A stretch of 64,000 nucleotides of DNA from Lawsonibacter asaccharolyticus (GCA_003112755.1 BFBT01000002.1:186001-250000); one strand, 5' to 3'; positions 25,893 through 34,750 are shown, counted from the stretch's first letter. The notes: generated from the sequence alone by a model not told the origin. Translations and numbers: made by a program.

Positions 25893-28085
25893 ATGAGTAA
25901 AAAGGAAATCCGGGTCTTGGAACTGGCTATGGCCCGCAAGGCCCGCCAGTCTGAGCTGCAGGACTTCATCAACAACAGCAGTTTTCAAGCTGTCATGCGG
26001 AAGACGGTTGCTTTCCTCACAGATGACCGGAGCGACCGCATCCAGCTGAAGATTTCGACTGGCGACGCGTCGTTTACGGATGGCCGGGCTATCACGGTCG
26101 GCATGGAGGACTACTTCTTCAGTCCTGAGTTCAGTCGCTATGAGTGGGTGAGCATCTTTAAGGCCCTTCTGGCCCACGAGGTGCAGCACATCAACTCCAG
26201 TAATTTTAAGGATATCAAGGACATTATGAAGAAGTACACTGCCATGATGACCGGGAAGGGTATCCCTGACCAGTTGCTGGGCAAGATTGCCAAGGACATG
26301 CTTAACATCATGGAAGATGGGCGCATTGAGAACATCATCGTTCACAAGCTGCCCGGCTACAAGATGCCCCTGATCCTGATGAACCAGGGCACCGCCGACC
26401 TGTCTACTCTGGAGGAGAAGGCCGACACCCCTGGCGAGGAGTTCCTGGACTTCGTCAACTCCAGTCTCTGCTATGTCAAGACTGGACGGCGGCCCTATGG
26501 CATCTCCGTCTATGCTGGTACCCGGTTTGAAAAGGAGTATGAAGCTGTGCTGCCTTACTTTGACCTGGCCGTGGATGCCCGCAGCTCCAAGGACTGCAAG
26601 GATCTCTGTCTCAAGGTTCTGAAGAGTACTGCCGACTACTTTGCCGAACTTCTCAAGGCTGAAATCGACCAGCAGAAGGCAGCCGGCAACAGCGGCGGTA
26701 AGGGTGATCCTGGCGAGGGCGACGGATCTGGCGACTACGAATACACCTCCAACGGTGAGTGCGAGTACAATGACTCGCCCAATGGCTCTGTTTCTGAGCG
26801 AGCAGCCAAGGAAGCCGAAGGTGGAAAGCCCGGCAAGAAGTCCGACAAAAAAGCCGGCAAGAAGGATGAGGACAAAGACGACAAGGGGAAGAAACGAGGT
26901 AAAGGTGACAAAGAAGGCAAGGATGGCAATGGCGGCAAGGACGGCAAAGAGGATGGCGATGCCGATGGTAAGGATGGCGAGAATGGAGATTCAGCCAACA
27001 AGACTGGCCGCAACGCCTTGCGTATGCCACGCGATCCCAGCAGCCGTTCCAACACCGAGAACTGGACGGACGATTTCTCTGGCGACGGCGCCGAGGACTA
27101 TGATGTCCGGGAGCTGACTGCAGATGAGCTCCAGGCACTGCGTCAGGGCGTCATGGACGAACTGGATGCCGTTGAGAAGGAGAATAAGGTCGAGAAGAGC
27201 AAGGAGGAGGTCACCCGGGAGAAGATCGCTGAGCGTTACTCTGGTGAGTACACCCGCTCCTTCCTTGAGCTTTTCCCAGTCATTCCCAACACGGCGCTGC
27301 CCAGCGAGGTGGAACGCGCCGGCCGCAAGCTGGAGAATGATGTAGAGCGCGTGCTCCGAGTCAAGCGAACCGAGAAGCGCAATATGCGCGTTGGGCAGGT
27401 GTGCGCCCGCGACCTCTACAGAGTCGGGATGCGCGATCCGCATGTGTTCATGCGCAAGGGTCAGCCCATGAAGGCCGACCTGGCTACCTTCCTGCTGCTG
27501 GACAACTCCGGCTCCATGGGAAGCCAAGGTGCCCGGACCAAGGTCAATGGGCGGGATGTCTACCTGGACAAGTCAACCCTCAGCCGCACCGCGGCCGGCA
27601 TCATCGAGCGTGGCCTTTCCAAGTTTACGGCCATGAAGATCTCGCTGTTCGATGTCTCCGGCAGCCAGATCCGCCATGCAACTCTCAAGAAGTTCGACGA
27701 GCGGAGTACTGGCAGCAAGTGCTACAATTCCCGGACGGGAGTTGGCATCGGCGGCGGCAACAAGGACGGCTACTCGATCCGAGTGGCTACTGCCGACCTG
27801 TTGGCCCGCCGCGAAGCCAAGAAGGTCCTGGTTGTTCTCTCTGACGGCCTGCCCTCTGATTACAATGGTGGCACCCGGGCCGGTCTGAACGATGTCCGCG
27901 AAGCGGTCCGCGAGGCCCGCCGCAAGGGCGTCATCGTCATCCCGATTATGTTCGGTCGGGCCAGCGACCGGGAGCAGATGAAGGATAATTTCTCATACAT
28001 GTACGGACAGTTTATCTCCTGCGACCCGATTGACATCACAGATGAGTTTACAAAACTTTTTACGAAACTCATCCAGACCGCCTGA
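25893..28085 (+). CDS. CobT-like protein with HExxH motif and C-terminal vWA domain
   Basis: 730 residues. HEVQH (95-99) is a zincin-like motif in a predicted helix; MEDGRIEN (about 145-152) could give a third ligand or catalytic acid. Residues about 260-400 are a Lys/Gly/Asp-rich low-complexity linker. A von Willebrand A domain follows, with an intact MIDAS start DNSGSMGS (about 537-544) and later LSDGLPSD. CobT/vWA partners bind MoxR/CobS ATPases and substrates. The metallopeptidase-like motif suggests a protease or a structural relic. Confidence 0.78.
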   Translation: MSKKEIRVLELAMARKARQSELQDFINNSSFQAVMRKTVAFLTDDRSDRIQLKISTGDASFTDGRAITVGMEDYFFSPEFSRYEWVSIFKALLAHEVQHINSSNFKDIKDIMKKYTAMMTGKGIPDQLLGKIAKDMLNIMEDGRIENIIVHKLPGYKMPLILMNQGTADLSTLEEKADTPGEEFLDFVNSSLCYVKTGRRPYGISVYAGTRFEKEYEAVLPYFDLAVDARSSKDCKDLCLKVLKSTADYFAELLKAEIDQQKAAGNSGGKGDPGEGDGSGDYEYTSNGECEYNDSPNGSVSERAAKEAEGGKPGKKSDKKAGKKDEDKDDKGKKRGKGDKEGKDGNGGKDGKEDGDADGKDGENGDSANKTGRNALRMPRDPSSRSNTENWTDDFSGDGAEDYDVRELTADELQALRQGVMDELDAVEKENKVEKSKEEVTREKIAERYSGEYTRSFLELFPVIPNTALPSEVERAGRKLENDVERVLRVKRTEKRNMRVGQVCARDLYRVGMRDPHVFMRKGQPMKADLATFLLLDNSGSMGSQGARTKVNGRDVYLDKSTLSRTAAGIIERGLSKFTAMKISLFDVSGSQIRHATLKKFDERSTGSKCYNSRTGVGIGGGNKDGYSIRVATADLLARREAKKVLVVLSDGLPSDYNGGTRAGLNDVREAVREARRKGVIVIPIMFGRASDREQMKDNFSYMYGQFISCDPIDITDEFTKLFTKLIQTA

Positions 28086-28102
28086 TTGGGCAACTTACAC
28101 AA

Positions 28103-28138
28103 AAATCCCGCCTTCTTTTTGGAGGTGGGATTTCTATT
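28103..28138 (+). terminator. Rho-independent terminator
   Basis: AAATCCCGCC...GGTGGGATTT hairpin with CTATTTT tail. Confidence 0.8.
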
Positions 28139-28159
28139 TTATGCAACATAATCGAACGG

Positions 28160-28180
28160 ATGTACGATAGTTGTACGAAA
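28160..28180. promoter_or_regulatory. Direct repeat TGTACGA, possible operator
   Basis: Two TGTACGA copies, 11 bases start to start, 20-40 bases upstream of the sigma gene's promoter. Position suits a regulator binding site; no protein assigned. Confidence 0.35.
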
Positions 28181-28197
28181 ATTCGGGGTTTTGCGAG

Positions 28198-28227
28198 TAG
28201 ACAACCGGACTTAGAGTTATATATAAT
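28198..28227 (+). promoter_or_regulatory. Housekeeping-type promoter of the sigma gene
   Basis: TAGACA, 18 bases, TATAAT. No GCATANNAT element is found in the 317-base intergenic region, in contrast with almost every other unit here. The leader to the ATG is about 170 bases with room for further control. Confidence 0.65.
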
Positions 28228-28402
28228 TAGTATGGAATAATTCTCCGCCTAACAAACATAATAAGGGGAATTTTCGCCTTTTCATCTTCCGGGCGCATTT
28301 TCGCAGCAAGTGCCTGAACCCGGAAGTCAACTCTACACAACAACTCAGGCATTCCCTAAGCGGGCAGTGGAAAGGCTGCACCTTATGAAGGAGGGCTCTG
28401 TT

Positions 28403-29152
28403 ATGGCCAAGGCGAGATTTATGGACAAGGAAGACCCCCTACTGGGGCGAGGAGAAGACATGCTGGATATGCTGGAAGAAGACATGGATCCGGAGGAGAT
28501 CCAGATGTTGATGCAGGCAGACGAGTACGGCAATTCGCACATTCCGCAGACGGACGAGGAAGTTGCGGAATTCATTGAGCGCAACAGCCGGCTCATCCAC
28601 GCTATCCTGCGACCCTACCGTGGGTTGGATGACTATGACGACCTGTTCCAGGAGGCAGCCATTGGATTCCTAAAGGGGATCCGTACCTACAATCCGAAGA
28701 CGCAGAATAAGATCACTACCTACGCTTTCGCATGTGGCCGAAATGAGGTCAAGATGTACCTGCGCAAGGGCCGTGCAAAAAGCCGGAGCGGCGGGGTCAC
28801 TGTTTCAATCGAGGCTAGTATCAACCCCGAGGACGAGCGGGACAATCTGCTCAACAAAGATCTACAAAGCTATGACCCGCTGTATGAGCCGGAGGACCTG
28901 GACGAGAGTATCCACCGCAACATCCTGTACGAGCGGGCCGAACGGATCATGAAGAGGCATCTCAACAACACACAGCAGTTTGTGGTGCGGCAGATGATGA
29001 ATAAGGTGCCGCAATCCAAGACGGCCAAGGTGCTCAAGACCTCCCAATCGGAGGTATCCAAAATTCTGAAGACCAGCATCTGTATCATCCGTCTCAAAAT
29101 GCAGGAAGAAGAGGAATCGGGATGGCTTTCTGACGATGAGGTCTGCGTCTGA
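28403..29152 (+). CDS. Sigma-70 family factor, SigE/SigK-like
   Basis: 249 residues from the ATG after GAAGGAGGGCTCTGTT. Residues about 20-50 are acidic. Region 2 is clear: RGLDDYDDLFQEAAIGFLKG (core RNA polymerase binding), then ITTYAFACGRNEVKMYLRK, close to the TYA.RC.ENEILM.LR segment of sporulation SigE/SigK. Region 4 ends with a helix-turn-helix (SKTAKVLKTSQSEVSKILK). Region 3 is short. It probably directs RNA polymerase to the GCATANNAT promoters of this element; this is an inference from region 2 similarity and promoter type. Confidence 0.8.
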   Translation: MAKARFMDKEDPLLGRGEDMLDMLEEDMDPEEIQMLMQADEYGNSHIPQTDEEVAEFIERNSRLIHAILRPYRGLDDYDDLFQEAAIGFLKGIRTYNPKTQNKITTYAFACGRNEVKMYLRKGRAKSRSGGVTVSIEASINPEDERDNLLNKDLQSYDPLYEPEDLDESIHRNILYERAERIMKRHLNNTQQFVVRQMMNKVPQSKTAKVLKTSQSEVSKILKTSICIIRLKMQEEEESGWLSDDEVCV

Positions 29153-29282
29153 CATCAATACACCACCGCCTATAGAGGTGGGAGAGGAATTGCCCCGCTA
29201 TGATGAAGGGCCTGGGCGTTTTTGAACTGCCCCATCTTGTGCAGGCAGTACAAAAAGGGGCCCTGGTAGGAAATATTGAGTT

Positions 29283-29432
29283 TTAGGTGGAGAGGCGCCG
29301 CGCCAGCGGTGCCTCTCCAGTCTTTAGCTGGATGCGCTCGTGGTTGCAGAAGTAGATGTATCGGTCAATCATCTCATCGGCCTGGCAGAATGAGGCCGGT
29401 TTGTGTCGGTAGATACACTCCGTTTTGAGATA
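29283..29432 (-). pseudogene. IS3-family transposase, C-terminal remnant
   Basis: 48 codons ending at 29283 encode LKTECIYRHKP...DRYIYFCNHERIQLKTGEAPL, the typical C-terminal end of IS3-group OrfB integrases. The open frame continues upstream but no longer resembles a transposase, so only the 3' end of the gene remains. Confidence 0.7.
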
Positions 29433-29754
29433 ACCCCCACCAAGAGTTGCACCGGAACCCAGCGCGGTCACCAGTGGGCTTGTCCTGAGGCATCGGCCGC
29501 AAGGCAGTTGCCGGAGGCTGGCGGCCTTGGGGACGGATGAAAGCAACACCCCAGCGTTTCCTGCCACGGCTTCCCTAAAAAGGACGCGGACCCGTCCCAG
29601 GGCCCGCGCAAACCGTTGTGGTAGGATCAATCGGAAACAGGTGAATCCTCCTCTGAACCTTCTGTACTGGCTATATGCCCCTCCGCAAGGGGAGGCATAT
29701 AGTATTCCAGAAGTCCCCGGCTTTAGCCGTGGGGAGATTGACTGATGTACCGCG
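29433..29754. mobile_element. Non-coding mobile-element debris with IS200/IS605-like end
   Basis: GC-rich with several hairpins (GCCTCCCC...GGGGAGGC-type at about 29675-29700) and a final CCGGCTTTAGCCGTGGGGAG at 29719-29739, directly before the stop of the 606-aa gene. No credible protein. It may be a non-autonomous IS200/IS605 relative or its guide-RNA region. Confidence 0.45.
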
Positions 29755-31575
29755 TCAGGATACCTCGATGTTGGCCCTGATGCCATTCCCAGAGAGAGAC
29801 ACCTTTGCCTTAAAGGGGTTCTTCAAAATCCATGACATCCGATCCTTGAGGGACGGCAGATTGAACCTCCCATCAGTGAGCATTTCATCTACACAATGCT
29901 GTGCAGCCTTCAGCTCTTCCTCGGTGGCATTATCCCAGAAGAAACCAGGCTTGGTCTTATCGGGGTTATCATTTTCCCACGCATCGACGGCGCAGGGACG
30001 ACAGATACGAACAACTACATTGACAGTCATAGTAATCTCCTTTTCGGCAGGCTTGTCGGAGTTCTCTGTGATAGGCATGGTCTGCTCAGTGACAACAGGG
30101 TCGACTTTGGACTCCTCAACCAGTGCAGGCTCCTTGACTACCGGCTTTTGCTTGCCAGACTTCAGAAGCGGCTGCGTCTGAGGTGAATGGGTCTTCCTCT
30201 TTACAAGTGCAATCAGCGCCGGGTTGCTGTCGCTCCAGGGCTCTCCGAACCGGTTGCTATTGAAAAAAGCCGGTGAGCGGGCGGCGATACTCTCAAAAAG
30301 GTTGAGGTCAGTGATAGGCTGTGGGTTATCCAAACTCCGGTTCACAACCTTTTCAATTTCACTCAGTTTGTGCTCAACAGCAGTGAATTCCTTCCGGGGT
30401 GGGAACCAGCCGGGGGCGATTTGATAATAGAACAGCGCATAGAGGGGAACCCTGTAGGATACGCTGATCCGGGCCAGGTAGTTGAACACATCCAGGTTGG
30501 AGCAGCCAGAGGAAAGGAAGAGGGCGTCGAACATCTCGGCGTTCTCAGCACCAGGCGTCCCCTCCCGCAGGGCCCTGATATTCTCTACCAGGTAGCAGGG
30601 AGCCTTCTTGGTCATCGGCAGGATGGCCTTATTTAGCAGCTCCGCAAAGGCGCTCTCAACATTCTCAGCCGCCAGCGGAAGTTCGGCAGCGACCGGCTCT
30701 TTGGGTGTTTTGACTTCTGCAGACTTGTCCTTTCCCTTAGCGACCGGCTTGCCCTCGGGCTTCGGTTCATTGTCCGGTTCATCTGGGATGTTCTGCTCGG
30801 CCTGAACCGGGTGCCTCATATTGGGTGTCTCCACAACCGGCTGGGAAACAGGGGAGGGGGCCGAATCATCCAGGTATTCCAGTTCAAAGGAATTGAGCAT
30901 AGGCCCGGAGGCGCCCAGCTTCTCCAGTCCGTTTACCTTCCGGTGGGCGAAAATACAGAGGGCCTCATAGGGGTCGTAGCCAGCTGACCGGAATACATGG
31001 AGGAAATCAGCGTAGGTAGGATATTCCATGCCTTTCAGGATGCGGGGAGGGAAGATGCTGGAAGTTGCCGGGTCAATATGCTCCCTGATCAGCCGGCTCA
31101 AGGCTTTTTTATTGTAGAAGCTGGTCAAATCGCCAAAGTCCAGCGGCCGGGAGTTTTTCTCTTCCATGGAGAAGGTACAGCACCAGCGAGAGATGGTTCT
31201 CAACTCCTCTGCAGTCAGCCCGTAGAGGATAACGGTCTCAGCCACCGTCCGGTAGGTGACCATCTTCACGGCTCCGCCCTTAAAGAAATTTCGCATGACA
31301 CCGGGAGAATTATAGATGGAACAGTATTTTTGCTTCTGGTCGATGATGCCCAATGTAGGCAGTTTGAGGAGCTGGCGCATATTGTAGTAGATGATGTGGT
31401 TGCATAGCTCAGAACTTTGGACAGCCATCCGCTCAGGATCTGTATCTGGCAGGAACGATAGGATCTCTGGGTTGCCCCTTTCGGTCACCTCGGCCAGTAG
31501 TATGTCTTTATCGCAGCCTGGCAGGTCTTTTGTCCGGTGAAATTCTTTATAGTCAGTAATAGGTGTGATTTTCAT
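29755..31575 (-). CDS. Large hypothetical protein, 606 aa
   Basis: Start chosen at the ATG nine bases after AAGGAGG; an ATG closer to the site is 0 bases away. Two helical, globular parts (about 1-240 and 300-440) are split by a Pro/Lys/Glu-rich linker (about 245-300). A second charged linker (about 455-520) precedes a C-terminal domain. No catalytic motif recognised. Its start overlaps the gene upstream, so they form an operon. Confidence 0.6.
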   Translation of the reverse strand: MKITPITDYKEFHRTKDLPGCDKDILLAEVTERGNPEILSFLPDTDPERMAVQSSELCNHIIYYNMRQLLKLPTLGIIDQKQKYCSIYNSPGVMRNFFKGGAVKMVTYRTVAETVILYGLTAEELRTISRWCCTFSMEEKNSRPLDFGDLTSFYNKKALSRLIREHIDPATSSIFPPRILKGMEYPTYADFLHVFRSAGYDPYEALCIFAHRKVNGLEKLGASGPMLNSFELEYLDDSAPSPVSQPVVETPNMRHPVQAEQNIPDEPDNEPKPEGKPVAKGKDKSAEVKTPKEPVAAELPLAAENVESAFAELLNKAILPMTKKAPCYLVENIRALREGTPGAENAEMFDALFLSSGCSNLDVFNYLARISVSYRVPLYALFYYQIAPGWFPPRKEFTAVEHKLSEIEKVVNRSLDNPQPITDLNLFESIAARSPAFFNSNRFGEPWSDSNPALIALVKRKTHSPQTQPLLKSGKQKPVVKEPALVEESKVDPVVTEQTMPITENSDKPAEKEITMTVNVVVRICRPCAVDAWENDNPDKTKPGFFWDNATEEELKAAQHCVDEMLTDGRFNLPSLKDRMSWILKNPFKAKVSLSGNGIRANIEVS

Positions 31576-31576
31576 G

Positions 31577-32260
31577 TCAGGCATCCTCCTTCAAAGTGTA
31601 GGTTCTCGATCTCTCCGGGAATTTGATATTCCGCATATGCGGTTCAATCCAGCGCTGGAGGCCGCTACGGTAGATGCGATTGTGGCCGCGAACCCAATAG
31701 GCGTAGTCGCAGGGGTGCTCCTGTTTTTTGTGTTCCCGGCTCCCCTCTTCCGGAGCATATTGCCTGAGTTCGAGCTCCGAGAGAGGCGCAAGGCTGATGA
31801 TACGGTCTTTTTGCGGTTTCTTTTCTTTCTTCTCTTCATCCTTTCTTTCGATGGCCATGCCCAGATCCTTTGCTTTTACTTCTTTTTCAGAGACCTGCCG
31901 CTTAGGCTTCGGCTGAGCCAGATAGATGCTCAATCGCTGATAGAAACGGATGAACTCGTAGATACTCTCGGGCGGCGCTCCGCGACCGGATACAAAACTC
32001 AGGTCTATCTGCCTTGGCCATCTGCCGTTGTTTAATGCTGCGTTTACCGAAGCGAACACAACCGGTTTGCCGTCGGATATCATGGCAAAACACATCGACA
32101 AACAGGTGCGACTTTTGCACACGGCAGTGCTGACCTGCAGGCCCATGTCGGCAAAGTAGAAGATACACTCCGCAAAGGGGAGAGGGACGCCCACCCAGGG
32201 CATATCCCGGACTGTATCCAAAATCTTATACTGGGAATTGTGGAAAATAAAGCGGTCCAT
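31577..32260 (-). CDS. Hypothetical protein with RGHNRIYRSG / WIEPHMR tail
   Basis: 227 residues. The C-terminal pattern VRGHNRIYRSGLQRWIEPHMRN resembles the end of many phage and plasmid proteins (RGHxR...WI.PH.RG). The middle is Lys/Glu-rich. It ends 2 bases from the chosen start of the 606-aa gene. No element-type promoter is apparent upstream on this strand. Function unknown. Confidence 0.6.
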   Translation of the reverse strand: MDRFIFHNSQYKILDTVRDMPWVGVPLPFAECIFYFADMGLQVSTAVCKSRTCLSMCFAMISDGKPVVFASVNAALNNGRWPRQIDLSFVSGRGAPPESIYEFIRFYQRLSIYLAQPKPKRQVSEKEVKAKDLGMAIERKDEEKKEKKPQKDRIISLAPLSELELRQYAPEEGSREHKKQEHPCDYAYWVRGHNRIYRSGLQRWIEPHMRNIKFPERSRTYTLKEDA

Positions 32261-32332
32261 GTGGCCCTCCCTTCTGGCACAGATAGGCCGGTTTTGTGCG
32301 GATTTGTGCTGACAAGACCCTGATTTTCATTT

Positions 32333-32343
32333 TGCATATAATA
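32333..32343 (+). promoter_or_regulatory. TGCATATAATA box with weak upstream box
   Basis: A full TGCATATAATA 35 bases before the ATG at 32378; the upstream box CAAGACCCTG is a poor match. Confidence 0.5.
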
Positions 32344-32377
32344 GAAATAGAAATTCAAACGAAAGGGGCGTTTTGTG

Positions 32378-32617
32378 ATGGGTCGCAATGTCATTCCTTT
32401 TCACGAAGCCCAGGCGTCTTCCAGATGCCGGCATCAATATGTGGACGAGCAGGCTCTTTCAGATCAGTACTATGAATCACTGGTACAGCTCAGGGACTCC
32501 TTGAAGTTACTGGCGCAGGAATGCGGCATTTCTCTCAAGGAGGCCATGATCGACCTTACCTATATCGCAGTGGGCGATGAAATCGTAAGCCAGTTGACGG
32601 ACGCCAGCGAGGAATGA
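32378..32617 (+). CDS. Small hypothetical protein, 79 aa
   Basis: ATG after GAAAGGGGCGTTTTGTG. Predicted mainly helical, mildly acidic, with regular hydrophobic spacing (LRDSLKLLAQECGISLKEAMIDL). No known motif. Single-gene unit. Confidence 0.55.
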   Translation: MGRNVIPFHEAQASSRCRHQYVDEQALSDQYYESLVQLRDSLKLLAQECGISLKEAMIDLTYIAVGDEIVSQLTDASEE

Positions 32618-32743
32618 ATTACCCCACGGCTAAGGGCGTGGGCTTCAGGCTCATCCTGGCATAGGCCATAGTACGCCTTCTCTTTCCCCGTTCGACGGTC
32701 ATGTTAGGCACGGTTCTCGTCCGTGCAGCCTAGAATGGCAAAC
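32618..32743. repeat. IS200/IS605-like left-end sequence
   Basis: CCCCACGGCTAAGGGCGTGGG hairpin start, a TCAGGCTCATCCTGGCATAGG block and GGCACGGTT...CCGTGC hairpin ending in AATGGCAAACTTAAA. No transposase adjoins it. Resembles end regions of IS605-type elements. Confidence 0.4.
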
Positions 32744-33208
32744 TTAAATACCCTCGTCCAGGACTGGGACAAATCCCAAATTCTCCCGCCGTGCTGCCGG
32801 ATGTGCGCTGTCCCAGCTGTTGGCATTGATCCCGGCGATAGGGGAGCGCTGTTCCGGTTTCTTTCCCTCAAAACAGATGAAGGTCTCCTCCCCCCAGAAG
32901 GAGATGCCCTCCGGTACAGACCGGTTGATGGGTGGCTTGACGCCGAGGCGGGGGAGGTGGACCATGAACATCCGTCCGTCCATCTGGAATGGCTTGCCAC
33001 TCACAAAACCAAGGTCACGCAGCTGTCTCCAGCTGATACAGAGCAGGGCAGGGGCTGCAAGGATATAGCTGTGCTTATCGATGGGCTTCCAATATAGCTC
33101 CAGTCCGGGGGCTGTGTCCCCAAGGCCGATGATGTCCCCGGGCTGATACATGGCACCAGTCTTCGCTGGTGCCCCATTTATGTATAGGCTGCCAATTTTC
33201 TCAAACAT
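32744..33208 (-). CDS. Hypothetical phage/plasmid-type protein, 154 aa
   Basis: AAGGGGGGAAGA precedes the ATG. Ends with WDSAHPAARRENLGFVPVLDEG, a pattern (HP.ARR.NLGFRPVL) frequent in small phage and plasmid proteins. No catalytic site seen. Single gene with its own promoter. Confidence 0.6.
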   Translation of the reverse strand: MFEKIGSLYINGAPAKTGAMYQPGDIIGLGDTAPGLELYWKPIDKHSYILAAPALLCISWRQLRDLGFVSGKPFQMDGRMFMVHLPRLGVKPPINRSVPEGISFWGEETFICFEGKKPEQRSPIAGINANSWDSAHPAARRENLGFVPVLDEGI

Positions 33209-33235
33209 ATAAATTCTTCCCCCCTTCTTTTATAG

Positions 33236-33267
33236 TTATTATATGCAGTTCTCCTTTTTTATATTTT
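33236..33267 (-). promoter_or_regulatory. Element-type promoter
   Basis: AAAATATAAA, ten bases, TGCATATAAT on the minus strand, 28 bases before the ATG at 33208. Confidence 0.75.
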
Positions 33268-33287
33268 GAGCAGGGGGGGAGGCAGTC

Positions 33288-33395
33288 TCACGGACCATAG
33301 ATAGGCTCCGCGAGAAGCCGGCCTGCGGCAAAAATACCGGCAGAAGAAGAAAACCTCTGCCACTTTTCTTGGCTAAAAAAAGACGCCAACCTCTG
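33288..33395. repeat. Dispersed intergenic repeat, copy 8
   Basis: CTCACGGACC, AGGCTCCGCGAGAAGCC hairpin, GCCACTTTTCTTGGCTAAAAAAAG. Oriented with its AAAAAAAG end away from the nearby minus-strand promoter. Confidence 0.65.
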
Positions 33396-33401
33396 GGAGC
33401 C

Positions 33402-33444
33402 GACAAAAAAGAAGTCCCGCCCAGATTTCTCTGAGCGGGGACTT
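33402..33444 (-). terminator. Rho-independent terminator
   Basis: AAGTCCCCGC...GCGGGACTT hairpin with CTTTTTTG on the minus strand, after the 134-aa gene. Confidence 0.85.
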
Positions 33445-33453
33445 GTGCTGGCA

Positions 33454-33858
33454 TCAATCCCAGGTGGTATTGATGGTGAGAACATCACCATCAGGCCCAG
33501 TGATCTCAAACACGCCCTTCTCGGCGACAAACTTGGCCGTACCAGGCATCCTGATGTACTTGCCGTAGCCTTTGCCGGGCTCCCGGTCAGCCAGCTCCAG
33601 GGGGATGATGCCGATGGTGCCGGAATCCACAGGGAAGTTGGAGTCGTCGCTGCCGCGATAGCAACCGTCGCCCTCGGCAGTGCCAGCCACAGCAAAGGTC
33701 AGTCTGGACACAGGATCTATAAAGACTCCATCTTTGTAGCCATGCTGCTTTCCCCACAGGTTCTCATACATAGAGCGAGTGAGGGCGTAGCAGGGGTCTC
33801 CCACGAAGAAACCCTTCTGGGACTTGATTTCAGCAGTAATGATAGGCGATTCGTACAT
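33454..33858 (-). CDS. Hypothetical protein, 134 aa
   Basis: Beta-rich; FFVGDPCYAL near residue 17 and VDSGTIGIIPLEL (about 77-89) match a common small mobile-element family related to DUF4241-type sequences. Ribosome binding site AAAAGGAG upstream. Follows the DUF1848-like gene by 25 bases in one operon. Function unknown. Confidence 0.6.
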   Translation of the reverse strand: MYESPIITAEIKSQKGFFVGDPCYALTRSMYENLWGKQHGYKDGVFIDPVSRLTFAVAGTAEGDGCYRGSDDSNFPVDSGTIGIIPLELADREPGKGYGKYIRMPGTAKFVAEKGVFEITGPDGDVLTINTTWD

Positions 33859-33883
33859 ATTCTGTTTTCTCCTTTTATTTTTT

Positions 33884-34630
33884 TTAGTGCCAATAGCAGT
33901 ACAAGCATCTATGCTCGCACTGGGCTTTGTGTTTTAACAGCTCAGTCTTGCCAGAATAACACATACAGTTCTTCCGTTGTGGTCCAGCCGCGTCCGCATC
34001 CGGTTCGTCCAGGCCCAGCAGTTCCAGGTCATAACTGGAAATGCAGCCGCACTTGATGGGGACCTGCAACCCAGGCTCAGCACAGCTTTCGATTTGGGCC
34101 TGCGGAGCCCGGTACCAGATCTCCTCCAGCATCTTGTCCACGGCCCTCAGCTGTTCCACACTGGGCGAGAAGCCATTAGGGCCGTATGGGAGGGGCAGCC
34201 CAGCCTTTAGGAACCGCTCCCGGACATGTGGGTACATATCGATGACGCTCACCCGGAACCGGCGGAACCCTGCCTTTAGGGCCTTGTCGAAGATCTTTTT
34301 GGCTTGGGCCAGGCCACGGTCAGAGGGGATGATCGGGTCGATGCGAACGACCACCCGCCCCTTAGGAAATCCATCGTCCACCAGCTTCACCAGAGCAGCC
34401 ATCTCCTTGCTGGGATCCGGCACCTGCGGCTCCATCTGCGTATTGCCGTAGCCGGTAATGGTAGCGTGCAGAATTGCTTTTTCCTTGTTGCGTAGAGCCG
34501 CATCATGGAAGCTGGGCGTGATGTTCTTTGTCACCAGGACCACACCATCCAGGTTGTCCACATACGGCTCCCAGGATAGGTCCAGCCCAGCATCGCCAGC
34601 CTCCGTGATACCGATTTTATATTTAGCCAT
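33884..34630 (-). CDS. DUF1848-like, radical-SAM-related protein
   Basis: 248 residues from the ATG after GGAGGTAATACCGTT. TIM-barrel-like N-terminal part with KNITPSFHD, LHATITGYG and VVVRIDPIIPSD segments typical of DUF1848. The C-terminus has a cysteine cluster (CGC near 200, then CMC and CEHRCLYCYWH at the end), suggesting an iron-sulfur cluster. DUF1848 proteins are distant relatives of spore photoproduct lyase-type enzymes; substrate unknown. Confidence 0.7.
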   Translation of the reverse strand: MAKYKIGITEAGDAGLDLSWEPYVDNLDGVVLVTKNITPSFHDAALRNKEKAILHATITGYGNTQMEPQVPDPSKEMAALVKLVDDGFPKGRVVVRIDPIIPSDRGLAQAKKIFDKALKAGFRRFRVSVIDMYPHVRERFLKAGLPLPYGPNGFSPSVEQLRAVDKMLEEIWYRAPQAQIESCAEPGLQVPIKCGCISSYDLELLGLDEPDADAAGPQRKNCMCYSGKTELLKHKAQCEHRCLYCYWH

Positions 34631-34682
34631 AACGGTATTACCTCCTTGAGATTTTCTGTTCCCCACATTGAAGCCTGTCTTA

Positions 34683-34712
34683 ATGATATGCAGACAGCCT
34701 GAGTATCATTCT
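34683..34712 (-). promoter_or_regulatory. Element-type promoter of the DUF1848 operon
   Basis: AGAATGATAC, ten bases, TGCATATCAT on the minus strand, 52 bases before the start. Confidence 0.65.
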
Positions 34713-34750
34713 GCACCAATTGAATGAGTCTCTGACCAAGGTTGCCGCGC

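Noticed and set aside
29283..29786. A complete 167-aa minus-strand protein
   Set aside because: Only the last 48 codons resemble a protein (IS3 transposase end); the remainder is mobile-element debris.
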